Positions 1 through 13,300 of a stretch of DNA of 64,000 bases are shown piece by piece (the stretch's first letter is position 1; every line of letters starts with the position of its first letter). The stretch is from Pycnopodia helianthoides (lineage: Eukaryota > Echinodermata > Asteroidea > Forcipulatida > Asteriidae). Under the pieces are notes generated by a model, which made no database searches, was not told the DNA's origin, and saw only the letters and a program-made list of their open reading frames with translations. Location: positions 26,345,726 through 26,409,725 of the forward strand of contig CM063245.1 in assembly GCA_032158295.1 (NCBI GenBank). Reading direction: 5' to 3'. The position numbers were made by a program, and so were the translations under genes.

Positions 1-75
1 AGGACTCGCGAAAGTACTGAGAGTAAACAGTGCTTTACACACATCGGTGCATGGGTGAAACCAAAAAGTATTTCG
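1..75 (+). repeat. Tail of a tRNA-derived SINE, cut by the window edge
   Basis: The segment GAAAGTACTGAG ... TTACACACATCGGTGCATGG is close to the body of the SINE at 22985-23055 (GAAAGTACTGAGTCTAC ... ATCACACATTGGTGTATGG). The tRNA-like head would lie outside the window. Confidence 0.6.
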
Positions 76-1496
76 ATTTTTGAAAAAGTTGCAAATAAAT
101 TATTAAAAAAAAAAAATCAGGTTGCTTAATTTCAAATAACATACAGAAAAAAATATCAAGACCTTTGAGATTTAAAATTACCCTTATTGACGTTCCCCTT
201 ATTGATGACCGTTGCCCCCCCCCCTCCCATGCATTCACCATTATGGACTTTTCAGACCAAAGGAAAATAATACATTTTTGTTTTTACACTCACTCCAGAT
301 TATCATCTTAAAAATAGTGAAAGGCATAACAAGAACGCTGAAAAGGGACCTGTTTAAAAAAAAAGAAACGGAAAATACAGTTTTATAATTGGCCCGAGAA
401 GTGCCCTCCCCTCCAACCCTAGAAAAAATGGTGCACCCTTGATCCAATTGCTCCTTAAATTGTACCGTAGTTTCGGCACTGGTTCCAAAGCCTTACCTCA
501 ACAAGATGTCGTTGGAACGATGTGTTCGGCTTCAGTCGTGAAATATTTTTACACTGCAGTCCGGAGCTCTGTCAAGCCACTCCCAAGCTCAACACCGAAG
601 TTAACATTCACTTCTTAATTCTGTAGTCGGAACAATGAGAACTTCGTGAAACTCACAATATGTAGGCCTACAGAATTAAGGGCTGGCTCAACGGTGAATT
701 CTGTTTTGAAATTTACTGCAGTACAAACTTTCAGGCCAGTGAGGCAGTGACATAAATGCACAAGGCTCATACTTTGTACTAAATCTTGTCCAAGCCTTAA
801 AGAATATTCAGTTGGTTCTAAAAGTGCAACAGTTATTGTTAAAATATTTCTGAATGCACATGATGGCCAAGGTAAAAACGCGACGTCCCATTCCAACGTT
901 AGAGCTGAGAGGTGTGGCTGCTGCAGTCTGCCTTGGTCCAATCTGAATAAGGTGTATTTGCCACAATGAGTACTTCGAAACCAGCGCAAAACTTCAAGTT
1001 TGCATAACAATGACGATCTTCAATGAGGTGACATTCCACAGTAAACCCCAATCATGGAAATGTATGGAAGGGACTTGTTGAATAAAAGTCTCAATCCCAG
1101 ATGCATGGTAATTAAGTTATTCCAGCGCGATTGGCGAGAATAGGGATTAATGGAGAAATATCTCCTAAAAACCAAAATGTTCTTTGGGTATGCTTTTTCT
1201 CTGTGTCATGGACGGGGTTCGGGTGTCTGTTTTTAGGTTTGTTTGTTTTTGTTTGTTTGTTTTTGTTTAGGGGTTTTTGTGTTGTTGTTGTTTTTGGGAG
1301 TGGTTTTTTTTTTGGGGGGGGGGGGTGGACAGGGCTGGGGTCGAAAAATTAAAACAAAAATCAATAAATAGATCCCGGTGTTTTAGTTTCAAACTGCTGG
1401 GGTCGAAACGCGGGTCATTAATAATGTTGTTTGTATTTTTACCATGTTGGTTGGTCAGCAGTTTGCAACCGCTATTTCTGTCATTATTAAAAATCA
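76..1496. other. No gene seen; low-complexity T/G tract
   Basis: AT-rich sequence without a convincing coding frame. Around 1220-1330 there is a T-rich then G-rich tract (GTTTGTTT units followed by a long G run). Open frames here have no family features. Confidence 0.5.
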
Positions 1497-1504
1497 ACAA
1501 CAGA

Positions 1505-1895
1505 CCCTTCCATGAAAATGTGAATTGCACATCTTGCATGCGCAATAACACTACCGGCTTAGTTGCCGAAATGAGGGAACATCGCGCCTTTTTGGTTCTG
1601 ACTGATGGTGGCGTGACGCATACGTGTTTGTGGACTGCCTAGTGCACAAGTGGAGACCCCCATTGATCTCCATTTGGAGATCAATGGTGGAGAACCCTTG
1701 CATTGGCCGCCATCTTTGTTGAAACGTGCACGCGTGAAAGGATATTATTGCGCAGCGCGTACACGCGTGCACGTTTCTACTGTCTTTCATCAAAGATGGT
1801 GGTCAATGACGTCATGTGCAATTCATTCATTGATTTTGCCAACCAATGGTGTCTGTACGCATGCGTGAATATAATTAGCAAATTTCAAGGGAAGG
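1505..1895. mobile_element. Degenerate MITE-like cluster with inverted ends
   Basis: The left end (AGACCCTTCCATGAAAATG) and right end (CAAATTTCAAGGGAAGGACT) resemble the inverted ends of the intact element at 49671-49891. The inside also matches it (CACCATCAGT, AAAAAGGCGCGATG). A second small element appears nested, with a hairpin at about 1661-1688: CCATTGATCTCCA facing TGGAGATCAATGG. Confidence 0.55.
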
Positions 1896-2908
1896 ACTGA
1901 TTAAAAGGAGGAAGCTTGAGCGAGAAAATACTGCAGCTAGGCAAACTGTCTCTTCATATTGTTTGTGATGATTTCACAAACATTGTGCTATAGAAAACAC
2001 AACGAAACAGTTTTGTAAAAAAGGATTAAAAAAGGGTAAACCTGGACAAACGACGGTTGGATTTCAATGTAGGGTCATAATTAAGTGATGACACCGCAAA
2101 GAAATTGTGTAATTTTTTTTCCGAAAGCCTACTTGTTATAAGATTATAATACAGTTAGCATCCTAAGAAATTAGGACTCGGCGTTCTTTATGAAAATACC
2201 GCGACAGTTTGTTGCTGTCTTCTCAAATAGCAGGCACTGTATTCAACTGAAATTTACACAGTAAACTGTAGATATTTTATTGTATCTTTTTTGAGATTTT
2301 TGCCTATTAATCAGCATTAACCCATTGATGACACTACCTTATTAAGTTTGCATCAATGTGACAGTCATCTTTCTGAAGGTACTGAACAAAAAAAAGCCCT
2401 GTTAAGTTCGAGAATGTCATTTACATGCATCATGATTTGCACAATGGGGAACGTGTTATGATTGATAGTAGACGAGCCAATCATAGTCGAGTTCTGCACA
2501 CGCGGGTAATAGGTAATTGACCAATCAGAAACCACCACTATGAATAAACAATTTTATTGTAAGTAGAGTTGATGAAGTGAGAATCTTTGTGTGAGTTGGA
2601 TGAATGGCGTACTCAGTGCGTGGCCTTCGATAAGCCTTGCTCCTTAGAAAGATATGAATCGCCAAATAAAACAACATAATTAATTTACTGGGTCATTTCG
2701 CGCGTGGCATTGGAACTACTTCAAGCGCTTATAGCTCTTAATGTTTTGTTCGCCGTTGGTTGCAAGCTTTCCACTCTAGCCACTGCTTGCAGTTTCTCAA
2801 GTCAGGTCCAAAAGCCTTTCAGCACTCTGTTTCCAACTTAATTTTAAATCAAACTTCATGACTCGTTCTGATCTTTTACAACATCGGGGATAAAGAACGA
2901 CAAGATCA

Positions 2909-3060
2909 AATAGACCCCTTGCATTGGCCGCCATACGTGACGTCAAACAATGGAAACGAGCATGTGTCGACGCGCTGTGCACAACTCTCAGCCAATGATA
3001 GGTCTTCATTGTCCTTAGTGAGGGCGCTGTTTCGGGCTTGATTATGCAAGGGGTCTATTA
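2909..3060. mobile_element. Short MITE with TA target site
   Basis: The ends TAGACCCCTTGCAT and ATGCAAGGGGTCTA are perfect inverted copies about 150 bp apart, and the outermost TA fits a Tc1/mariner-type target duplication. No coding capacity. Confidence 0.7.
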
Positions 3061-6000
3061 TGATTTATGAACGTGAGAAAATTATCAGAAAAACAATAAG
3101 CCTCTAGAACTTTTCCCCTAAAACAATGTACGAGCGTGTATACCTGTTGACAACGAGGACAAAATTAATGCAGGAGTTTTGAAAGACAAAGCACATGGAC
3201 ACTTTCCTTTCTTGTACAAAACCAATGAAGTTGTCACTAAAAAGCAATAAGAGAGCAAAGAGATGTCCTTGATTTACTTGCCGGGTCGACAAACGTTTGT
3301 TTTGAACTTTCACAAAAATGATTGGTTACACATAAAAAATATGGCAACTTTTAATTCAAAAAAATTAGTTAGTGGCCTGACGTTTCGACCCTAGCAGAGT
3401 CTTTCTCGAAGGCTAGATGACAAGACAACACACACACATCCATACAAGGCTGACAAGAGACGTCAGGCGGAAATACCTTCTAAACCCTCTTTTTTCTTTT
3501 CTTTTTTTTATGGGGGGGGGCAGGGGGAGAGAGTCATAGACAAGAGTTTTTAATCAAATTAACTTCTTTTTTTTTAGTTGAGTCCATTTTAAGAAAGTTA
3601 CAGACAATGAAACTTTAGCCTTCTTATTCAGAAGAATATTTATTTGAGCTTGTGATTTCACTCCATTTTGCAGCACATTACCGCGTACGATTACTCATTC
3701 AATTACAGCGCCTTTCAGTCATAACTAGCATCAGATAATTACCATAATGATGAATATTCAAATTGGTATTTTATCGTCATACACTGTTGGCCTACAAACA
3801 CATATATCAACCTGCGAGCCACATTGCATTGTATAGCTATACACTTTTTGTAAATATCCGCAAATTCCAAATTTGTTTTTCTATCATAACCTTTTACTTT
3901 CCTTTTTCAATAGCAAACAAAACTGGAAACTCTTTTCTTATAGTAACTTAATTCTATGGTAATTTGTAAAACTTAAATCTCCTTTGGTCATTCTCAGTAT
4001 CTTTTCAACAAATAACTAAAAATGTATAAAGGCTTCAAGTTCTTAATTCATCATTTTTCTAATATCAATTCCTTTACTTAATTGCCCCTATCCAATTAAC
4101 ATTGATAATTCTTTCATTGTTTACATCTGCATTCACACACACGCACAGTTTGGGTATTATAGTGTCCGCATTTAGCTCAAAATACAATACAAGTTTTAAA
4201 TTTAAGATTTAGCATTCACTGTTGCCAGAAACTCTTCATAAAAACATTTTGTTACGAGCCTCGTTTTTTATTCCAGAGGAACTAATACTTGGAGAAACAT
4301 AATCAAAATGTAAATTCAACTGTTTACTGGCGCATCTGCTCTTAACCAAGTATTTCTAAACATGCTCGTTAAAGATTTTGTTGTTGAAAAAAATTTGGAA
4401 ACACACAGAAAATTTCGGTTTTAGAAAAGGTCAATATATCTTCCTGTGATTCAGTTTAGTGCAGAAAGGCAAATATTCCACTCAAATGATATGGAATGGT
4501 AGAGTGATGCCAATATCTATACACTTTCATAACCCTCATGGTTGCACAGACTCGGACTCGAGTCCGAGACCAGACTTGAGTCATTCCACACAGCTGCATA
4601 CCATCTTGGTTTGCTTTCATTCAAAGCAACAACACACCAAACTGAGGCAGTAAGGACATCAACAGGTTACAGACAGGAAAAGCCAAAATTAATACATGGA
4701 TTTTTTTTCAGTTGTACATCAGCTGTTCACTATGAGATGGGAATGATAGAGTATTTCTGTTATACATTACATGTCATTTTGGCTGGTAGCTTGCCTCAGC
4801 CAATAAAGGTTAGTCCATGCCAAGACATTCTTCTGCCCGCCACAGCTTCATGAAATGGCAGACCAATTTGAAGGAGCACGAGGGCGGGAGACCAAACCTA
4901 CGACCGTGACGAGACTTTGGCAATTGTGAGCAAGTATGAACTTGGCAGGAAGGGGCTACGAATGGAACTCTTTGTAATTGTTAGGGACATTGATGGAGGG
5001 GGGAGGGGGCGCACTTGCCCCCTCCCCCTCCCTAGTTACGCCACTGCTGCAAACTCAACAAGATGCCGACAGGTGACTGTATATTACAAATATTTGAAAG
5101 TGACTTTTTTATTTATTTAAAAATAATTTTCAAAACTTATGTGCACCTATTATTATTGTATAAACCATTTGTGTTTTCAAAATAAAAAAATCAACCAAAA
5201 TCACGCTTCTTAATGTTTTCTTACAAACAAAAATAGGATTTACACAAAAAAACACAAGTTCACTTTTACTGCAATTTAACACAAATAAATATACATCAAT
5301 ATATATAGGCCTTTCTTCTCTATGCCCATCTATACCAGATTGTCAGAATATTACACTATAAGATTCAGTTTCACTTAGTGGTTTACAAATTCAGCTGTAC
5401 TTTGGAATATAAATGTAGATACTTTTTATATATCTTTCCTTCAGACCATATGGAATGAAATTTTATAATCAATGGTCCAATGTCATAGATCTGCTAAGTA
5501 TAGTATATTTTACATAATATCCACTAAGCACAAATTTGCAGGGGACCAGTTACAAATATCATGCATTACGCAGCATTTGGCCGATGACCTGTTTCTGCTA
5601 TTAAAGCATGATTTTCCGGCACTAAGCACAACAATGGAAGCAATCCTGTGAAACTGGCCCTTATACGACATTTTGTTTAGATTTGGTTACATTCAACATG
5701 TAATAAATTGCATTGAATAAACCATAATCTTAAATTACCCAAATACCCTCCAGGTTAATTTGAAACGCTCTTTAAATTATCAAGTGCATAGGGGATTAAA
5801 CCATGGTCAAACAAATCAACAAATACCTAGACAGGTCAAACTAATCTCTCAATGAAGTGTAATATATAATCCAATTTTGTTACATACCAATCCTACAATA
5901 AGTATGTATAACCGCTTGCATAAACGTATTTATACAGAAAGTAAATTACAAAATGTACCCAAGAAAACAAACAGAACGGGTACAATTCTTTCATATTTAT

Positions 6001-6125
6001 ACAAATATCACTATCTTCGAAATTAATATTCTTTACTCTTTTTCTACTCGTACAAAAAAGAAATATACTACAAATTATGACAACCATTTTGAAATTGTAA
6101 TTGGTATAAAGAATACAGTTACCAG
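3061..6125. other. AT-rich stretch without a gene
   Basis: No supported exon. It contains a fragment with GACGTTTCGACCCTAGCAG (3380-3400), a poly-T/G run (3485-3530), a perfect 18-nt palindrome CTCGGACTCGAGTCCGAG (4551-4568), a G/C-rich inverted tract near 4990-5035, and from 5100 very AT-rich DNA. The 80 bp at 5801-5880 reappear, diverged, at 13350-13432. Confidence 0.5.
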
Positions 6126-6288
6126 GCCTTGTACTTTGGTTTTGTAAGGGCAATGTATTCTTGTCCTATGTATCTGGCACCTCAATGGGGGAATTTGTCT
6201 ATTTCTACTGAATTATTTCAAGGGGCACCAAGGCAAAGACTTGGGGCATAGAGGCATCTAATAACTCAGTGAAGTATCACCACACATA
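6126..6288. mobile_element. Degenerate copy of the AGGCCTGAT MITE family
   Basis: It shares the family's inner text (TTTCAAGGGGCACCAAGGCA, GGGGCATAGAGG, GTGAAGTATCA) with the better copies at 12095, 16966, 18066 and 32191. Its ends are eroded. Confidence 0.55.
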
Positions 6289-7910
6289 CCATCAAAGCAC
6301 ATGGCATTGTATAAGGCTTTTGTCGAGAGAATCCTCAAGTACAACGAAAATACTGAAGTGACTTTGTGTTTCAGTTTGCATTTCTCTTAAATAAGTCTCT
6401 TTTCAGCACTCTTGTTAATATGCCACTTACATTTTTTGTACTAAATAATCTGACATTGTCTGAGGCTTTTTGTCAAGAGAACCCTAAAACACACGAAAGT
6501 GAAGTGATTTCGTGAATGGAAGGTAATTTGTTAAATTTATTTGGAAAACCTTCAGTGCTTATTTTACTAATTAAATTGACTAATTTAACTAATCATCGTC
6601 ATGCAGACGTATTTGTATCTTGCGAAATGCTGTTTAATTCAGTTATTGTTAAGATAACCATATAAGCTCATTATGCAGGTGCCTGGTTTAAGATTGACTG
6701 GTGCTTTTCCGTCATTTTCAAATCTAACTGGCACCATACAGAACCAAAAAATCTCTGTTAACTGAAATATAGTACACAACAAAAAGTCAACTTACTTTTC
6801 TTTCCTTTTCTATTTACAATCATTCAATTCAGTTAGTTTGTGTTAGTTACATTGTGATCGGGAATGTGTTATTTGGTTGTACAGTATAGTTTCAGCTAGC
6901 CCAGGTTGGACTCCTCCGTTGCAGTGCAATGGATATTGATGTCCTACCAGGGCTAAGTTTCAGCCATTTGTAACACTCATTAATTCACATAGACAGTTCA
7001 TTGCAAAAAGTCCTTCATTATAAGCATTCCTTTTTTATGTATGCATAATGTACTGCACAAGCGCCCACAATTTGTTGTTTTTGTTTTGTTTTTGGGGGGG
7101 GCCTAGGTTGGCTTGGGCACCTTCAACCCCCCCCCCCCCCCCACGAGTCCAATGGGCCATTTTTTCCCAGCACCCCTTGCTCGATCATAACCCCCAGAAG
7201 TCCGACTTTGAAATATCCAAGTATATAGGATATTTTATTTAGTCCTGTGGTTGATCCACTCTACGTGCGATCAAGTCTGGTCCGGTCCCCTCTCATTCTT
7301 CTTTCATCTTGTGACACGTCAAACTGTATGCAGTTTAGGGTGACCATGTAAAAAAGATGATTCATTTGAAGAGGTGCGTCAAAATATTTTAATTTTTGAC
7401 ACGCATGTAGCGAGTGTCCTACAAGTGCAATAAAAGCTCTCAAAAGTTTGAATAAAGTTGGTATTTGGAGCCAGTGAAGTGGCAAGTCCCTCCACTCTTT
7501 TCTGGGGCTTCCCCTTCTTCCTGTGGGGTACCCTTCAAAAAGAAGAGGAAAAAAAGGGAAAAGAGAGAAAGACACAAACTGCTGCGAGAACAATTCCAAA
7601 CCCCCGAAAAGGTATCGTGCATGCAGTGCAGTCATTTTAGGTAGCCTATCAGCATTGTTTTTTAAGTGGGATCCTTTCCAGGGGTTAGTGACGAGAAGTA
7701 TCAATATGGCGCGCTGCCCATGATAACGAGGTTGTCAATGTGCTGGATAATCACACAACATACAATTACTTAAACCTAAGCGTGGCTTCAAAAACCAACA
7801 TGCTGTAAATAGATACATTATTGAGAGGCTCAAACCCATAAATATTGTGGGTCCTTGAGTAAAAGCACCAATCAGTTCAGACCTTGTTTTTACACAGTCC
7901 TGTTTAAGAT
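6289..7910. other. No gene seen; homopolymer G/C tracts
   Basis: It contains a weak direct duplication (GGCTTTTGTCGAGAGAA at 6320 and GGCTTTTTGTCAAGAGAA at 6465), a G run followed by a long C run at 7093-7142, and purine-rich sequence near 7535-7575. ORFs at 7261-7704 overlap on both strands and lack any recognisable domain. Confidence 0.45.
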
Positions 7911-8016
7911 TGTTTCCATTAAGTGTCTTACTTTGTTTTCTTGTACACTTCTTTTATTCTTAATGTTTCCATTAAGTGTCTTACTTTGTTTTCTTGTACA
8001 CTTCTTTTATTCTTAT
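7911..8016. repeat. 53-bp direct repeat, two copies
   Basis: A unit starting TGTTTCCATTAAGTGTCTTA occurs at 7911 and again at 7964, almost identical across its full length, which suggests a recent tandem duplication. Confidence 0.85.
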
Positions 8017-8284
8017 CACTTTTCCCACCAAGTGACTTGCTTCCTGGAATTTTTTTTTAAAACTGCCCTTCTACAAGCCAACATTCTAATTTCTGTACAC
8101 AGAAAACAATTCAATACTTTAATTTGAAAGGCATTGGGTTACAGACCATTAGCATGATGGCAGCCATCTTGTCTGACTCCTGAACATGCTTAAATACAAC
8201 TGGACCCATTTTCATAGCTGCTTACCACAGAATTCTGTGTTTGCTGCATCTAGCTAAGCTTAAGTGCAAAATTACATGTAATCT

Positions 8285-8474
8285 GGGCCCAGTTTCTTAG
8301 AGCTGCTTAAGCAGCTAATATTGCTTAGACATTTTCTGCTTAACAAAAATAAGCAGGACACCAGCCACAAATTGTACATGTGGAAAGGTATTTGGGCTGG
8401 TAACCTTACTCTGGTAAGCATGATTTTATTATGGGTAGCTCTTTTTTGTAAGCAGCTCTATAGAATTTCGCCCT
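8285..8474. mobile_element. GGGCCCAATTTCATAGAGC-type MITE
   Basis: The left end GGGCCCAGTTTCTTAGAGC and right end GCTCTATAGAATTTCGCCCT are imperfect inverted repeats. The inside has GCTTAAGCAG, AATAAGCAGGACACCAGCCA and GGGCTGGTAACCTTA, shared with copies at 44620-44810 and 49307-49668. Related fragments lie at about 5575-5660, 8210-8280 and 9035-9220. Confidence 0.75.
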
Positions 8475-8879
8475 GGACCTGACCAAGCTTTGACAACTTG
8501 TTAATGGTTAGCCAAAGACTGATCTCAAACCATGCCTAAATCAAGTTGCCTTGGCTATGGCTATGGCTGTTGGCTACAACGACAACATTCTAGCCATAGC
8601 CACTGCCGAAGCTATTTATTCGACACTCAGTATAGACCTATATCACGGTGTGGCCATCTTGATTTTCTCCCCCTCGAATCAACATCTCCAAAACCGAGGG
8701 GAAATAGTCTGGTTCCTTTTGTGTATGATAAGTATTAGCATTGATTACAGCTATTGGATACAAGGAACATGACCAAAATGGTGGCAGCTTGATAATAGTC
8801 TATAGCAAATTTCTGAGACCAAGTCATAATGGTTTACACACCTGAATATGAACCATAGCACCTGTCAATTAATTAGCAG

Positions 8880-8990
8880 CAACCATCTAATAGATTCCAA
8901 GATAGTTAACCATCAACTGCTAAGTTAGTTACATGTAACCATCAACTGCTAAGTTAGTTAACTATCAACTGTAAAGTTAGTTAACTACTG
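8880..8990. repeat. Short tandem repeat built on GTTAGTTAAC
   Basis: About three units of roughly 30-40 bp containing CATCAACTGCTAAGTTAGTT. They are probably local slippage products. Confidence 0.6.
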
Positions 8991-9394
8991 TTGACTTGCC
9001 AATGATTCAGCTAAAGCTGGTCAGCAGTCAAACCTGGGCCAGATTTCATGGTTCTGCTTACTGCAGAATTCTGCGCTTACAGACAGTTACCAAACTATGC
9101 TGTGTACATGTATAGCTACGTAAGCGAAGAATGCTTGATTACGGTTTTGCTAACCTTTGAAATGCGCTTGCATGTCCATTAAGCACAAATATTTCCACTA
9201 CTGTTAGTGCCGTAAAACTGGTGCTACTCATCCAAGCTAACCATGTTAATAATCGAGTCACTCTGACAGTGTCACATCAACTTTGGTATTTGATCCAAAC
9301 TAAAACGCAAGGACGCTGCCCAACAAGTAGACATGACTATCCACAACTTGCGTACATGAAAGCAAACAGATACTGCATGATATTAAAGTGTACG
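8991..9394. other. Immediate downstream flank of SPHK, possible 3' UTR
   Basis: This would be the start of the kinase 3' UTR on the minus strand. It includes a fragment of the GGGCCC MITE family (9035-9220). I cannot pick a poly(A) site: the nearest clear AATAAA on the minus strand (TTTATT at 8615) is beyond that fragment, so the UTR end is unresolved. Confidence 0.35.
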
Positions 9395-10394
9395 TTATGC
9401 AGTGTCCAGGATGTGAGTTGGCAGTATGATATTGGCCTTGTAGGGTAGAACCTCCCCTTGGACTGGCCCATACTCCATCACCTCCCCATCCACAGTGATA
9501 ATACCTGGCTCGGTTTGTGGCTCCAAACGAAACGCCTTAACAAAATTTGACTTTAGGTACGGCGCCGCTAGATGCTTCCCCGTTTGGATAGCGTCAACAA
9601 ACTCGACCATGTTCCGCCGTGATGTTGGGAAATTTATATACTGAATGCTGATAACGCCCTCGTCAAACTTTCTATCTGGCCACACGTTGACATCCTCCCC
9701 GATATGTGAGAGGTATGTTATGAGAATGCCAACGAAATCTCCCTCCACGGTGACCCAGTCTGGAGGGAGGGGGTCAGAAACCCCAGGTGGTAGTACAGAT
9801 GACATGGGGTTTGCTTGGACACTAGAATTAGCAACATGGCGATTGAACACACTGCCGTTGGTCAGCAGAGGCGATATTTCATCTTGGACTATAACGTCGC
9901 CCTCCGCCTCGTCCCGGATGAACTCCTCCGAGAAATTCAAGCCCGAGTTCCTCCCCGCGTTTGAGAGATTGTCGTGCAAAGAAACACAACCTCGGTGCAT
10001 GTTTGGTTTGGGATTGTCCATGCCCGCCAAAGATGTATCCATCGAGCTGTGGGGCCGAGACAAAGACTGCTTGCTGCTCGTGGCTTTACCCGACTTCGGC
10101 TCCTTCAGATGCTCATACGCCTCCGGGTTTTCCACCGGCAGGAAGGAAATGCTTCCGCGGTATCGGCGTAGGTTTAAGATGCGTATTACGACACCGACTG
10201 TGAAGCGCGGCTTACCCATCCAACGAAAGCGTTCACTTTCGATATCGATATCGGCAATGATCCCCCAGGTAATAGCAAGAAAGGAATAGATACGACGGAT
10301 TGGGCTGACTATTGTGACTACATCGATGGGCTGGACCCCACCTTTACAGATGAGGAAGGCTGCGTGGAGGGCCGTGCACTTGTTTGGCTGTTCT
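9395..10394 (-). CDS. SPHK: SPHK exon 5 (C-terminal half and stop)
   Basis: Acceptor CGACAG at 10396-10395, entered in phase 2; the stop TAA is at 9397-9395. It encodes FLAITWGIIADIDIESERFR and KPRFTVGVVIRILNLRRYRG, then a linker rich in Ser, Pro and Asn of about 130 residues, then PLPPDWVTVEGDFVGILITY, FRLEPQTEPGIITVDGEVME and YGPVQGEVLP. The linker is where vertebrate SPHK2 also carries its poorly conserved insert. The sequence ends HILDTA. A large open frame on the opposite strand (9645-10289) is a shadow of this exon. Confidence 0.95.
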
Positions 10395-13300
10395 CTGTCG
10401 GAAAATCGACAAGATAAATACACATTTTAAAATTGAAAATTTGAAATTTGTTTTTGTGTTGCAGGATTTTGTTATATTAACATTCCTTCATGTTCAAATT
10501 TACAGTTTTTCTATCAATTATTGAAAAGATGTGATACTGGAAAAGATGTTAATCGATAAAAATAATAATGAATGAGGTATTCTGTCTGTTCATGTTTACC
10601 ATGTGTTGTATCAACACATATGTGACCTGATCTATCGAAATGAGGAATGTGTCAGACAGAACATATTGCGTGTAATTTGCGTGTAAAGTTGGTCACAATC
10701 GAAAATCATGAAAAAACACTACAAAAAACGATTCCGCGATTTCGGTGAGTATTAGGTTAAATAAAACTTGATCTTTCTTGTCGTGGTCTTACCTTTAATT
10801 GAAAAGATGAATAAATCCACAAAAAGTACGTTTTCTTGAGCATGTTTGTACACAATTGAATCTCTTCAAAGTTAATTAAAACGCGTATCTAAACAAACAC
10901 GTAGTAAAAAAAGATAACTTCGGACTGGAATAAGCTACATGTACGTAAAAAATAATGGTATTACTGGAAAGCAAGTGAGTTACTTGTTAACACGATATGA
11001 ACACCTCAATTTTATTAAGGGGTCGAATTCCTCATTTCGACAGATCGGGTCACATATATGACATTTGAATATAATTAAACTTAGTTTTTAAAAGAACTAC
11101 AACTGATGTTGCACTTTGTACACATATTGCAGTCTCGTCAAAATCTGTAAACAAACTCTTTACTACAAAACCAAAAATCACTATCAACAAAATCAATCCA
11201 AAAAAATACATAAATAAAAATTATTTGGTAGTTGTATTTTTTGAGAAAATGTGGATTTTGTGGGGTGGGATTTAACAAAAAATACTGTTCCCGACCTTTT
11301 TACATTTGTGTTGGTTTTAACATCAGAAAGACGTATAAAAAATGACAAGTTCAAACAATGGTCCACCCACCATCGCTTCAAATTCATCCAAACTAAATTT
11401 TGAACAACACCCGGCAAAATGATTTCACTTGATACTTGGGCATATCATGTACTTTCAGCCAAGTAAGTATTTTTGTAAGTACATTTTTTCATACCTGCAA
11501 ATGATGAAATCCACCTGTAAATTCAAACCGCTGAAATTAATATCCTGAAATCCTATACCTGGATCCATCCCATAATCTAAATTTTATTTATTTATTTATT
11601 TCTCACTGGCAAACTCCCATTATTTGATCTTTAACACGCAAAATTTGCCACGGCCAGCCGAGAGGCACAGGACGTGCGTCTACAGAACTAGCATAACCGT
11701 TGCCATGGTGACTCTTACCCTAATTTTGCTATGACAGCGGCGAAGAGGGCATTGCCGGATCCCGCTGGTATAATGCCGATGGGAACCTTGAGGACAGACT
11801 GTGGATCCTGGTGCTTCATCATGCCGTTAAGAACCTGGAGAAATAACCATGGCAACCAGACAATAATCATCATTAGTCAATCTATACATGCAAGGATGAG
11901 GTTTGGGTTTTTTTTCTCGATGCTTAATAAGCACACCATGGGTTGCTTCATGTATGGGTAGACCACTGTAGACAAAGACTCCAGTAGGGTTCACCTAGAT
12001 GTGGGTCGTTCATTGCTCAGTTAATCAACAAGTTATTCTGTCAATCTTAGACCTCAATATAGCATCGCCGTAATAATTGCTTGGAATAACATCAAGGCCT
12101 GATGCAATCGTTTTTTGAAGAGGCAAGGACACCAAGGAATTTTCTCCTTAGTAAAGGGCACCTCCATGAGGAAATTGTAATTATCTCTTGGAACATTTCA
12201 AAAGAGCACCGAAGCAATGAACAGCAGCAAAGGAGACAATTGCCTCTGTGAAGTATCAGGCCTGTAATATTTAGGATTGGGGTTCCAGGGGTCGATTTCA
12301 CAAAACTCTTCCTAACTTAGGACTAGTCTTAGGCAATGCTAAGAGATAGGACTAGTCCTAAGTACTGGTCCTAACTTAGGACTAGTCCTATCTCTTAGCA
12401 TTGCCTAGGACTAGTCCTAAGTTAGGAAGAGTTTTGTGAAATCGACCCCAGGTCATTTATTGCTTGTTTGCAATCGTACACAGGGTCGGCAAAACCACCT
12501 TTTGTAAACTACACCTCGAAACTGGCATATCAGACAGTAACAAAACAATCATTAGGTGTGTATTCGCCTCATCCACATCTATTGAGAAAGTGAAGTTTTC
12601 ATATAATGTGAAGTTTTCACCATTCATCAGTGAAAACTCTGGTAGTTAACAATCCCCTTTTCATTCCTGACACCGAGAATAAAGAAACAGGTGCAGGTTC
12701 TTCATTTTTAATTGCCAGAATAATTTTGCTGTTTTGAAAGTGAGGTTGCCGTTGAAAACAGACAAAGTAAAGTCTGGTTACCTCAAAGAGTACACTGGAA
12801 AGTTAGAGCGCCAGACTCAAGCGCATTGGTTACACAGACTCTACATTACTAGGATAGGAATTAGGCTGGAAAGTCTCAACAGAATTAAAACACACACACC
12901 CAAGTGTGTAATGACCTCCAATCCAGGACCCTCCTTTGTTCAACTCTAGTCCAACTGGATCAACCTAAACCCTGGAGCACTGTTCCTCTAGTTGATTTAA
13001 TAAGTTACATCACTTTGTCAAGATTTGCGGTTGAACAAAGATGGCGGTTTTTTCACACTTTTGTAGGCATTTTGTACACTTTTGCAATCACAAAAAAATT
13101 AGTTTAATGAGAAATGGTAGGTTTTTGCCAATAAAATAAGTCAATTATTAAGATAAGATATTAATCATCACTGAATGATTATATGCAAGTCATATTTTTA
13201 TGGGCCCAATACATTTGTTTCCGTTCGATCCGTCATCGCTTTGACGAAACGATCAACTAAACTCGTTCAAGTGAAACAAAGACCACGCCTGCGTGATTTA

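Noticed and set aside
7261..7704. 147-residue minus ORF
   Set aside because: Overlapping open frames on both strands in purine-rich sequence, with no domain, splice or repeat explanation; not supported.
9645..10289. Long plus-strand ORF of 214 residues
   Set aside because: It lies opposite SPHK exon 5, whose minus-strand protein matches a known family; the plus ORF is a GC-driven shadow.
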